Origin: an uncultured Bacteroidales bacterium
GTDB taxonomy: Bacteria; Bacteroidota; Bacteroidia; Bacteroidales; Muribaculaceae
Direction of reading: 5' to 3'
Length of the DNA: 63,684 bases
Assembly: GCA_902792895.1 (NCBI GenBank)
Contig: CADBBK010000023.1
Location: forward strand, 1-63,684
Positions 44,081 to 52,961 of the stretch are shown piece after piece. Positions within the stretch are counted from its first letter, which is position 1; the number at the start of each line of letters is the position of its first letter. The position numbers were made by a program, and so were the translations under genes. Below the pieces are notes generated by a model. It saw only the letters and a program-made list of their open reading frames with translations, was not told where the DNA came from and searched no databases.

Positions 44081-46645
44081 ATGAAACGTACGTTAACTAT
44101 TATAGCATTACTGGCGGCGGTGGCCGCCAGTTTTGTCATTTCGGCTGCCGATGTCGCTCCCAAGCGCGAACAGCGCGGCATGTGGATGACGGCCTACCTC
44201 AACGATTGGCCCAGCGGCACCATCACCGCGAGCAACACGCCCATCATGCAGAATGCCTGCCGCAAGATGCTCGACACGATGCGTGTCAACCACATCAACG
44301 TGGTCTATTACCACGTCAGGGCCATGTGTGACGCGATGTACAATTCGGCTTACGAGCCGTGGTCCAGCTATGTATCGGGTACCCGTGGCGTGGCGCCTGC
44401 GTTTGACCCGTTTGAGTACCTCGTCCAGGAGGCCCACAAGCGCGGCATCGAGGTCTATGCCTGGGTCAATCCCTACCGTTATGGCCATGGCAGCAACCTG
44501 TGGGGCCAAAGCGAGCTGGACTACGTCTACACCCATCCCGAGTGGCTCTTGACCACCAGCTACGAGACGGTGCTCAATCCCGGCATCCCCGAGGTGCGCC
44601 AGCGCGTGGTGGACGTGTGCAAGGATATCCTTGTGAAGTATGACGTGGATGGCCTGGTGTTTGACGACTATTTCTACAATCAGGACAATCCGTCGTTCTC
44701 GCTCGATGCCGACCTGTATAACGCCTATAAGGCGGGCGGCGGCACAATGTCGCAGGGCGACTGGCGCCGCGAGAACGTCAACCAGATGGTCAAGGACGTG
44801 AACGATATGGTCAAGACCACCAAGCCGTGGGTGCGCTTCGGCATCGGTCCTGCCGGTGTCGCCTGCAGTTCCCAGGCGGTAGCCGACCAGTATGGTGTAG
44901 AGCCCAGTCCCGGCAATGACTGGCAGTACAACCAGATTTACAGCGATCCCATGGCATGGGTGACACGTGGCACCATCGACTTCCTGGCGCCGCAGGTCTA
45001 TTGGAACACCAACAGCACCTTTATTCCCGTCACTACCTGGTGGGGCAAGATAGCGGCGCGTTTCAACCGCCATATCTATATCAGCCAATGGGTGCCCGAT
45101 GAGGCTGGCTGGACACTCGATGAGTTTGTCAAGCAGGGGCGTGTCATGCGCCAGGCGATGGCGGCTGGCGGCAATCCGGGCATGGTCTATTTCCGCTACG
45201 GTACATGGCGCAACAAGAAGGAGGTCATCGACGGCAAGGTGCGCCAGCTGCGCACGTGGCTCAAGGACAGCCTATATCCGACGGTGGCGTTGAATCCCGC
45301 TCCGGCATGGCTCAAACCCGACCAGTCGTACACCACGGTAAGCAATCTGGCCTATAATGATGGCACGCTCTCGTGGGACAGCATCCCCAATGTGCGCTAT
45401 GTCGTTTATACCATCCCTGACGGCGTGCAGGACAGCGACTTCCGCAGCCAGGCGCAGTATATCGATGGTGTGAGTTACTGTGCATCCTATCCCGTGCCTG
45501 CAGCCAAGCGCGAGGGCTACCGCTATGCCGTGTCGATTCTTGACCGCTGGGAGAACGAGTATGCTCCGGTTATGCCGGGTATCACCCCCTCCCAGGCTGG
45601 ACAGCCCGTGCTGCTCTATCCCGACGATGGCGCCGAGGTGCCTGAACTCTCCTTCCTGCAGTGGAGTGGGGAAGCGGCCAACTATGTCGTGCAGGTGTAT
45701 GCCGACGACCAGATGCAGTCGCTTGTCGCCCAGGTCGAAGTGGACTCGATGAGCTGTCCCCTGCCACGCATCCCGTGCCTGACGGCAGGCACCTACTGGT
45801 GGCGCGTGGTGGCGCGTGGCCTTAACCAGTGGGACTGCGCCAGCGAGTTGCGCCGTTTCATCGTGGGGCAGATGCGCATCACCTCTCCCGAGAGTGCTGC
45901 CACGGCGGTGCCCTTGACACCGACGCTGACCTGGACGGCTGGAGCCCCGGGTACAGCCTATGTGCTGGAACTCGCGACAACCGCATCAATGAACAACCCC
46001 GACAGCATCTTGCTCACCCAACCCGAGTGGCAGGTGCCCAAATACCGCCTGGCGGGTGCTACGACCTATTATGCCCGTGTGACGGCGACCTATGGCGGCG
46101 CCACAGTCGTGACTCCCGTCACCTCGTTCACTACGGTCGAAGTGACGCCTCCAGTGCCAGTTTGTGTCGTCCCCGTTGAGGAGGGTGACGTGCTTGGGCC
46201 GACTTCGATGGTACGCTTTGAACCTGTCGAGGGAGCCGCATCGCTGCGGGTGCAGATTAGCAGTTCTACGTCGTTCCCCACGCGCACGTCCTACAACGGC
46301 ACGCTTGAGGGCACCTTCGAGACGCCACAGTTGGGCACTATCAAGGGAGCCGGTAAAATGGTTGACGGAACCACCTACTATGTACGGGCGCGTTATGCCT
46401 ACCGCACCCTGGCCACCGGCACTGCCATGCAGTACACCGACTATTGCGGCATCCGCTCGTTTGTCTATCGTGAGACTTCCTTGGGCGACGTGAACGGGGA
46501 CGGCGAGATAACCATCGCCGATGTGAATGTCATCATTGAGGCCATCTTGAAGGGAACATTCTCGACTGCCGCCGATGTGAACAATGACGGCGAGGTCACC
46601 ATTGCCGATGTCAATGTGGTTATCAACATCATTCTGTCGAACTAA
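44081..46645 (+). CDS. GHL10 (DUF187) glycoside hydrolase with Fn3-like domains and dockerin
   Basis: An 854-residue exported protein (signal about 1-22). Residues of about 28-390 are a GHL10 domain (REQRGMWMTAYLNDW, HVRAMCDAMY, GIEVYAWVNPYRYG, VDGLVFDDYFY), the family of E. coli DigH (YddW), which cleaves denuded peptidoglycan strands. Three or four Ig/fibronectin-like modules follow. The last 55 residues are a dockerin-type pair of calcium loops (GDVNGDGEITIADVN and ADVNNDGEVTIADVN). It closes the Sus operon and is the main candidate for its depolymerase. Confidence 0.9.
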   Translation: MKRTLTIIALLAAVAASFVISAADVAPKREQRGMWMTAYLNDWPSGTITASNTPIMQNACRKMLDTMRVNHINVVYYHVRAMCDAMYNSAYEPWSSYVSGTRGVAPAFDPFEYLVQEAHKRGIEVYAWVNPYRYGHGSNLWGQSELDYVYTHPEWLLTTSYETVLNPGIPEVRQRVVDVCKDILVKYDVDGLVFDDYFYNQDNPSFSLDADLYNAYKAGGGTMSQGDWRRENVNQMVKDVNDMVKTTKPWVRFGIGPAGVACSSQAVADQYGVEPSPGNDWQYNQIYSDPMAWVTRGTIDFLAPQVYWNTNSTFIPVTTWWGKIAARFNRHIYISQWVPDEAGWTLDEFVKQGRVMRQAMAAGGNPGMVYFRYGTWRNKKEVIDGKVRQLRTWLKDSLYPTVALNPAPAWLKPDQSYTTVSNLAYNDGTLSWDSIPNVRYVVYTIPDGVQDSDFRSQAQYIDGVSYCASYPVPAAKREGYRYAVSILDRWENEYAPVMPGITPSQAGQPVLLYPDDGAEVPELSFLQWSGEAANYVVQVYADDQMQSLVAQVEVDSMSCPLPRIPCLTAGTYWWRVVARGLNQWDCASELRRFIVGQMRITSPESAATAVPLTPTLTWTAGAPGTAYVLELATTASMNNPDSILLTQPEWQVPKYRLAGATTYYARVTATYGGATVVTPVTSFTTVEVTPPVPVCVVPVEEGDVLGPTSMVRFEPVEGAASLRVQISSSTSFPTRTSYNGTLEGTFETPQLGTIKGAGKMVDGTTYYVRARYAYRTLATGTAMQYTDYCGIRSFVYRETSLGDVNGDGEITIADVNVIIEAILKGTFSTAADVNNDGEVTIADVNVVINIILSN

Positions 46646-46657
46646 TAACTGAAGGAT

Positions 46658-47410
46658 ATGAAACGGGAAGAATTCAAGGTTGAAGTGTGTGCTAACGGTG
46701 TGGAATCCTGCATCGCGGCGCAACAGGGCGGCGCTGACCGCGTGGAACTGTGTGCCGGCATCCCCGAGGGGGGAACGACACCCAGTTATGGCGAAATCAA
46801 AGTTGCCCGCAGGGTGCTCACTACGACGCGATTGCATGTGATTATCCGCCCCCGTGGTGGGGATTTCCTATATACTGACCTGGAGATGGAACGCATGGCG
46901 GCCGACATCGCCGTATGCCGTGAACTGGGTGTGGACGGCGTGGTGTTTGGCTGCCTCAAGACCGATGGTACCATCGACGTGGAGAAAAACCGTTACCTGT
47001 TGGAGTGTGCCCGAGGCATGAGTGCGACCTGCCATCGGGCCTTTGACCGGACGTGTGATGCGCAGCAGGCATTGGAAACGGTTATCGACTTGGGATTTGA
47101 CCGCATCCTCACCTCAGGACAACAGCCGCGGGCCATTCAGGGCATGGATTTGCTGCAACGCCTCAACCGCCAGGCCGCAGGCCGCATCATCCTCATGGCC
47201 GGTAGCGGCGTGACCGAGGACAACATCCGCGACATCCGCCAGGCCACCGGATTGAACGAATTCCATTTCTCGGGGCGCGAGTCACAGCCAAGCGCCATGC
47301 AGTACGTCAATCCCGACCTGTACATGGGGCGGCCGGGAGCCAACGAGGCTGCCCTGGACTATACCACGGCCCGCCGCGTCAGAGCATCGATTGCTGCATT
47401 GTTGGATTAG
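46658..47410 (+). CDS. cutC: CutC family protein
   Basis: A 250-residue TIM-barrel protein of the CutC family (VEVCANGVESCIAAQQGGADRVELC, VIIRPRGGDF, FHRAFD-like HRAFDRT, GRESQPSAM). The historical link to copper homeostasis is weak, and the enzymatic role is unresolved. It lies 12 bases after the GHL10 gene, and in Bacteroidota cutC is often found beside glycan hydrolases. Only three bases separate its stop from that of the convergent CotH gene. Confidence 0.93.
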   Translation: MKREEFKVEVCANGVESCIAAQQGGADRVELCAGIPEGGTTPSYGEIKVARRVLTTTRLHVIIRPRGGDFLYTDLEMERMAADIAVCRELGVDGVVFGCLKTDGTIDVEKNRYLLECARGMSATCHRAFDRTCDAQQALETVIDLGFDRILTSGQQPRAIQGMDLLQRLNRQAAGRIILMAGSGVTEDNIRDIRQATGLNEFHFSGRESQPSAMQYVNPDLYMGRPGANEAALDYTTARRVRASIAALLD

Positions 47411-47413
47411 CTG

Positions 47414-49042
47414 TTACAAGCCGAGGATGACATTCACCACGGCGTTGATGTCGCCGATGGTGACTTCACCGTCACCGTTTACGTCGGCGCGGCTCCTGAA
47501 TTCGCTGTCCACCGGGTGGCCCAGAATCACCTCGATAATGAGATTGACGTCGGCGATGGTGACCTCACCGTCGCCGTTCACGTCACCGTAGCGCTCCTGT
47601 GTCGGGTCATATCCCAGTTGTGAGTCCATCCATTTCACCCTGTCGAGGAGCCACTGTTTCAGGTGGTTGATTTCGTCCTGGAAACTGGTGGCGACATAGT
47701 AGTTGGGCCACACATAGGTGCCCCAACGTGGCCAAGCCGATGAGTTGCGTGACACGGCGCCCTGCGCGGTGAGCACGTTGGCCAGCGAGTCGACAGTGGC
47801 CATCAGACGGTCATCCCGCACGTTGTTGCGTCGATACTGTGCCCAGCGGGCCTTGAGTTGACTGACGTAGGCATCGTCCTTGTTGAGCTTGTACCACCAG
47901 AAGGGGATGAGGAAGCCCTCGCCCTTGGCATACATCACGTCGTTGGCCTGATAGGACCACAGGTCGGTGCGCCAGGCGTTGTAGTAGTCGGCGTTGCCAT
48001 AGGCCAGGTTCATGTCCCATACCACCATCTTGAAACGCTTGTCCTCGCTGTCACGGCGCTTGAAGAACTTGCCGCTCAGGCGGTAGGCGTCGACGTTGTG
48101 GCCCAACTCCTGCGCCAGTTGGAAGTCGATGAATGACTGGACATCGAGCCACTGACGGTAGCCGGTGGTGGGGTTGGCATAGTTGTTGGCGGCGAGCGAG
48201 GACTCCATCCTGTCGATGGCATATTGGATGTACTGCATCTGGGCAGCGGTCAGGTCCTCGTAGTCTGGCTCCTTGTACTGGAAGTAGATGTGCCGGTAAG
48301 TCAGTTCCTTGCCGTAGCTGGTGCGCGGGTAATACTTTGACGTATAGACGGGCTCGTCGTTGCGCTCCACCGACATGAGATAGCCGCCCGTGAGTTCGTC
48401 GCCCGACTCGCCCGGGTCATCCAGGTTCAGGCGCGTCTTGCCCTTGGAAACGACCTCGCTGAGGACATACACACCGTAGTAGGTGCCGTCGAGGAACAAC
48501 TCGCACAGGCGTCCCTCGGGCGTATATTCCATCCATGGACGCGAAATCTCGAATGCCAGCAGGTCGCGGATGAGGCTCTTGTCGGCATAGGGGGCTATCA
48601 GGGCCCAGTTGTTGTCTTTGCCCATTCCCAGGATATCGACTTTTTTCTTGGTACCGCCTTCCTCCAGGGGTTTGTCCAGCGGGCGGAAGGAGTAAGGTTT
48701 CTTGGGGCTGTTGTCAAACGAGGAGCCGCCCCTGTAGCGCAGCGCCACATAACCCTCGTAGTCCACATGCTGATTGGGATAGGCCACCGTGTCGGCATAG
48801 TTGAGTTGGCCGTCGCCGTTGTGGATGATTTTCATCGTCGCCGTGATGCGCTCGTTGCGGTCGATAGTGCGTCCGTCCACCGTGATCCACACGATGGGCA
48901 GATTGGTTGACGTGAGGCGCACCATGATGTAGTCGGGCGGGAAGTTGGGCAACCGCGCATGGGACACACTCGTCGTGGCTAGTGACAGCACGAGCAACAG
49001 CAGCAGGATGTATCGGTTAGTGTTCATGCCGCAAAAGTACAA
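47414..49042 (-). CDS. CotH kinase family protein with C-terminal dockerin
   Basis: A 542-residue exported protein. Residues of about 95-430 form a CotH-type domain (YRGGSSFDNSPKKPYSF, ADKSLIRDLLAFEI, YYGVYVLSEV, KMVVWDMNLAYGN). CotH of spore formers is a protein kinase with an atypical fold; activity in Bacteroidota is untested. The last 57 residues (486-542) form a dockerin pair with two DVNGDGEVTI loops. CotH-dockerin proteins are known from clostridial cellulosomes. It is last in the four-gene minus-strand run. Confidence 0.9.
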   Translation of the reverse strand: MYFCGMNTNRYILLLLLVLSLATTSVSHARLPNFPPDYIMVRLTSTNLPIVWITVDGRTIDRNERITATMKIIHNGDGQLNYADTVAYPNQHVDYEGYVALRYRGGSSFDNSPKKPYSFRPLDKPLEEGGTKKKVDILGMGKDNNWALIAPYADKSLIRDLLAFEISRPWMEYTPEGRLCELFLDGTYYGVYVLSEVVSKGKTRLNLDDPGESGDELTGGYLMSVERNDEPVYTSKYYPRTSYGKELTYRHIYFQYKEPDYEDLTAAQMQYIQYAIDRMESSLAANNYANPTTGYRQWLDVQSFIDFQLAQELGHNVDAYRLSGKFFKRRDSEDKRFKMVVWDMNLAYGNADYYNAWRTDLWSYQANDVMYAKGEGFLIPFWWYKLNKDDAYVSQLKARWAQYRRNNVRDDRLMATVDSLANVLTAQGAVSRNSSAWPRWGTYVWPNYYVATSFQDEINHLKQWLLDRVKWMDSQLGYDPTQERYGDVNGDGEVTIADVNLIIEVILGHPVDSEFRSRADVNGDGEVTIGDINAVVNVILGL

Positions 49043-49071
49043 TTATTTTCTAAACTGACGGCAAGCGGTGC

Positions 49072-51450
49072 TTAACTTTTGCCGCTCAGGATGATATCGA
49101 TGATGACATTCACGTCGGCGATAGTGACTTCACCGTCGCGATTGACATCGGCAACAGGGAGATAGCCGCCCGTCAAGATGACCTCGATGACAACGTTGAT
49201 GTCGGCGATGGTGATTTCGCCGTCATGGTTGACGTCGGCTGGAAGGTAGTCGTCCTGCGGCATGCGGTCATAGACCAGTTCCATGCCAGGAATCTTGAGA
49301 CTGTAGTGCTCATCGGCAGCAGGGGAGACATAGGTGATGTAGTAGTACACCAGGTGCAGCGGGAAGTTGCCCAGGTCGGCGGTGTCACAGATGTCGGTAA
49401 CCGGGGCATCGATGGTAATCTGCTCACCGTCGGCTACCGCTGCAACAGGATATTCCACGGTGATGCGCTGGCCGTAGCCGTTCTCGAGCAGCATCTTCAC
49501 CGACTTGAGCTGCAGGTTCCCTGGAACGAGGCGCAGGCGCAGCGTGTCGGGCAGTCCCCACATTCTCACGTCCTTGGAAATTTTGATGTAGGGATTGCGC
49601 GATGAGGCCCCGTCGAAGTCAATCTGCAGACCGTTGTCCAGCGCGGTAACCACGCGGTTCTTGCCGCCGCTTTGGGCCACCTGCCAGGTGGTGGGGTTGA
49701 TGGGAGCATTCTCGACCGTGGTCACGCGGCGGCGTGGGTTCTCCACGCTCACCAGCAGGGAGTCGGCAAGCAGGGGATGGCTGGAGCCGACGAAGGTGCG
49801 CCCGTCGGCTACAGCGGTGATGATGCCCCGAGCGTCCACAGTGCAGACCTCCTCGTCCGACGAGGTCCACACCACAACACTAGGGTCCACCTTGTCCTGC
49901 CCGTAGCCGCTGATGCCGTTGATGTTAATCGAGTAGGGGTGGTATTGGTCGATGACAACGCTGTCACTCACCAGCGTCCATTGCGCCTCCATGATGGTGA
50001 CGGGCTGGCTGGCAGTGATGCCGTTATAGGTCACATACAGGTGGCCTGATGAGGGTTGTGACGAGGCATGGAAAACGCCATTCTCATCGAAGGAGCCCAC
50101 CTGGCTGTCGCACGAGAAGGTGCAGCCTTGCAGGTCGCGCGTCTTGAGCACCCCGTACTGGTTGTATCCCCAAACGCCAAACGTCGTGGTGGCCGATATC
50201 GACAGGTTGTAGCACCGCGGCTCATAGTTGATGATGCCGATGTCGTCATCCTCGGGGGCTACAGCCACCAGCAGGCAGCCGTTGCCCACGGCGCGCACCG
50301 GGCCGTCGCTGGGATGGTTGAGCACCTCGTCGTTGACCACCATGCACGACGAGCCGCCGCCGTCCAGGTTGACTGCTGTCACGGCCCCCAGGGCATCAAA
50401 GATGCCTTTCATCTCCTTGAGGGTGACGCCCACCGACGTCAGGTGGCGTCCGTCGACAACGACAAAGTAGAGGCGTGTGCTGTCGGCATTGAAGCCAATG
50501 GCGGTGCGGGGATGGCGCTCGGCCCAGTCTTCCACGAACTGGCCGTTCTGCATGATGATGTGGTTGCTGCCGCCGATGAGTTGGTGGATGTTGACGTCCT
50601 GCGGACCACTGTTGAGCGTCAGCCGGAAACTGATGTCCAGCACATCGCCCTCCTGGAGCGAAGATACATAATTGGCGTAGGTACCCTTTAGCCACAGGAT
50701 GGCTTTGCCGTCAGGGATGGTAGCAGAGCCCTGGGCATCGGTGATGGCCTCAATGACGCAGTGTTCGATGCCGTTGGCGCGCCAGGCAAATGCTCCCTCG
50801 GCAGGGCGCAACAGCAGCATTTTGCCCGAGTTGGACGAGTCATAGGTAACAGGACCGTAACTGCGGGTGAACAGGATGGATTGGTTGGCAGCGATGTTTT
50901 CGTAGGCGTAGCGCATGCGGTTCACCAGGTTGAGCGGGAACGTCGTCGCGCCGCTGGTCACCTGTCCGGTAAACGTCAGGCGGTCGATGTAAGGGCGATT
51001 CTCGTTGTCCAGCACCAGGCAGGCGCGGTTGTGGCTGCTGAGTACCAGTTCATCGTTGCGCACCTGCCCGCTGAGCGGAAGGCCCACCTCGTTGGTGGGT
51101 GAGGTCATGAAAAAGTCGCCATTGACTGCTGCCACCACCTCGTGGCCTGGGCGGGTGTTGCGGGTGACCATGTTGACGGGCGTCTCGGTGGCCACCGACT
51201 TCTCACCTCCCAGGCAGGTTTCCATCACGATGTAGGGGTTGGTCAGGTCCATCTCGGTCACGCTCACCTTGAGCGGCAGGGCCGGGATGTCGTATTTGGC
51301 CGCAGTCACGCCTGGGCCCACCAGATGCGGGAACACCAGTGTGTCCACCTCATAGGCCTTGTCGCCGATGACCCATTGGTCACGGGCCGTGCCGGTGACT
51401 GTGCACAGCAGACCGGCTGCCAGTGCAATGAATGTGCCCCAACGTCCCAT
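49072..51450 (-). CDS. phosphodiester glycosidase (NAGPA domain) with dockerin
   Basis: A 792-residue exported protein. Residues of about 100-395 are an NAGPA-type domain (VVAAVNGDFFM, HPRTAIGF, AVNLDGGGSSCMVV), named for the enzyme that removes GlcNAc from phosphodiesters. An Ig-like Big_2 segment follows (about 490-570), then a beta-sandwich. Residues 738-792 form a dockerin pair. Its ATG overlaps the stop of the upstream gene by one base (TGATG), so the two are translationally coupled. Confidence 0.9.
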   Translation of the reverse strand: MGRWGTFIALAAGLLCTVTGTARDQWVIGDKAYEVDTLVFPHLVGPGVTAAKYDIPALPLKVSVTEMDLTNPYIVMETCLGGEKSVATETPVNMVTRNTRPGHEVVAAVNGDFFMTSPTNEVGLPLSGQVRNDELVLSSHNRACLVLDNENRPYIDRLTFTGQVTSGATTFPLNLVNRMRYAYENIAANQSILFTRSYGPVTYDSSNSGKMLLLRPAEGAFAWRANGIEHCVIEAITDAQGSATIPDGKAILWLKGTYANYVSSLQEGDVLDISFRLTLNSGPQDVNIHQLIGGSNHIIMQNGQFVEDWAERHPRTAIGFNADSTRLYFVVVDGRHLTSVGVTLKEMKGIFDALGAVTAVNLDGGGSSCMVVNDEVLNHPSDGPVRAVGNGCLLVAVAPEDDDIGIINYEPRCYNLSISATTTFGVWGYNQYGVLKTRDLQGCTFSCDSQVGSFDENGVFHASSQPSSGHLYVTYNGITASQPVTIMEAQWTLVSDSVVIDQYHPYSININGISGYGQDKVDPSVVVWTSSDEEVCTVDARGIITAVADGRTFVGSSHPLLADSLLVSVENPRRRVTTVENAPINPTTWQVAQSGGKNRVVTALDNGLQIDFDGASSRNPYIKISKDVRMWGLPDTLRLRLVPGNLQLKSVKMLLENGYGQRITVEYPVAAVADGEQITIDAPVTDICDTADLGNFPLHLVYYYITYVSPAADEHYSLKIPGMELVYDRMPQDDYLPADVNHDGEITIADINVVIEVILTGGYLPVADVNRDGEVTIADVNVIIDIILSGKS

Positions 51451-52844
51451 CAGCCTCGCAATATCACTTCGATGATGGCATTGATGTCGGCGATAGAGAT
51501 CTCCTTGTCGCCGTTCACATCACCCTTGAGGTCGGTCTTGCCCAAGAGTATCATGTCGATAACCACGTTTACGTCGGCGATGGTTACCTCACCGTCACCG
51601 TTCACGTCGCCATAGAGACCAGGCTGCGGTCCGGGCTCGTCGCTCTTCACGTTGCGGCCGATTTTGTAAATCGCCATGCCGTTGTAGGCCTTGAAGGTGA
51701 ACAGTGTCACTTCTTCAAATCCTTCCTCGTCAATGCTATAGTCCACGGCAAAGCAGTGTACGCGCAGACCGCTGTCGTTGACCTTGCCCAGGCTGTCGGC
51801 GGGAATCTTCCAGTACTTGGTCATGCCGGCCAGTGACTGGCCCTCGCCCAACTCGCAGATGTTGGCTTGGCAGCCGTGGCCATTGCCGTTCATGTCGGCA
51901 TTGACATAGACCAGGAAGTCGCGGTCCTCGAGTTTGAACTCGATGCAGCCGTTGGGAGTGGACTGGGGCCACAGTTCGGGAGGAGTATTCTCAAATGAGT
52001 CAATTACCGAGCCCGAGAAATCATAGACTACCGGCGCCGTGTCAAAGCAGTCGATGTAGAACATCTCACCGCTGTAGCGCGAGTCCTCGTCAGGACCTTC
52101 AATCATCTTGATGACAGGAGCCAGCGAGAAGCCCGTCTTGGTCTCGGGATAGAAATTGATGATGTCCATGTAGGGGTCGCCGTCAAAGCCGCCTTCCCAT
52201 TCACCGCCCTGGTCGGCATGCATGCGGTAGAGGGTGGGGAAGCCGGGGTCGGCCGTTGCGCCTGACACGGTCATGATGTTGCACTCGGCCTGCTCGAGGG
52301 TGAGGTCGCCGATGACGTCAACATAGTCGGTGCGCTGCGGGGCGTCACCCTTGTCCATCTCGACGATGAGGGTGAGTTCGCCCGTTTCGGTGTCAACCAT
52401 GTAGATGGGTACATACTGTTGTACCGTGCTGGTCATGGGAGCCACCCAGATGTGGTGGAAACTGTCACGGCCGATGCTGGCAACGCCCAGGAAGCGTCCG
52501 TAGGGCTTTCCGTCGAGATACAGGGGCAGATCCTCGAGTTGGCTGCCGTCCTCGACCGAGAAGCGATGGATGACCGACTGCGCTATGGTGTCGGTGCCCT
52601 CAATCACGGTGCGCTCCTCGCTGCGGGACACGTAGATAATGCCCTGGTCCATTGTGGCCGTGCGTGCGCGCTGGTTGCAGATCACGTTGTCGGTATAAGC
52701 TGTGCCGCAGTGCACGCGGTCAAATATCCACTTGTTTACAATCTTGATGTCATTCACTGGATCATAGGTCTGCCCGTCGGTTATCGCGAGTGCGCTCAGC
52801 GATGCGGTGATGGCTGCCAGCGTGAGAAGTAAAAACTTTTTCAT
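51450..52844 (-). CDS. secreted propeller-like protein with C-terminal dockerin (paralogue 1)
   Basis: A 464-residue protein with a signal peptide (about 1-20). The body (about 25-400) has repeated beta motifs such as IIYVSRSEERTVIEGTDT and GELTLIVEMD, consistent with a propeller similar to DUF4623-like proteins, though I am not sure of the family. The dockerin (412-464) has loops DVNGDGEVTIAD and DVNGDKEISIAD. It is a clear paralogue of the next gene upstream. Function is unknown. Confidence 0.85.
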   Translation of the reverse strand: MKKFLLLTLAAITASLSALAITDGQTYDPVNDIKIVNKWIFDRVHCGTAYTDNVICNQRARTATMDQGIIYVSRSEERTVIEGTDTIAQSVIHRFSVEDGSQLEDLPLYLDGKPYGRFLGVASIGRDSFHHIWVAPMTSTVQQYVPIYMVDTETGELTLIVEMDKGDAPQRTDYVDVIGDLTLEQAECNIMTVSGATADPGFPTLYRMHADQGGEWEGGFDGDPYMDIINFYPETKTGFSLAPVIKMIEGPDEDSRYSGEMFYIDCFDTAPVVYDFSGSVIDSFENTPPELWPQSTPNGCIEFKLEDRDFLVYVNADMNGNGHGCQANICELGEGQSLAGMTKYWKIPADSLGKVNDSGLRVHCFAVDYSIDEEGFEEVTLFTFKAYNGMAIYKIGRNVKSDEPGPQPGLYGDVNGDGEVTIADVNVVIDMILLGKTDLKGDVNGDKEISIADINAIIEVILRG

Positions 52845-52875
52845 TGGATGTAGGGGTTGTTAGGAGGTTGATGTA

Positions 52876-52935
52876 TAAAAAACTGCCGCGGACCCGTGCG
52901 GATGTGGTTGACACCCGTACCATCCGCGGCATTGT
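52876..52935 (-). terminator. hairpin between the two paralogous dockerin genes
   Basis: TGCCGCGGA pairs with TCCGCGGCA, and inner segments (ACGGGTGT with ACCCGT-like sequence) also pair. On the minus strand it is followed by GTTTTTTATAC, so it can terminate or attenuate transcription after the gene at 52962. Confidence 0.75.
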
Positions 52936-52961
52936 TGTCAATGTTTCAGTAAACTGACGAA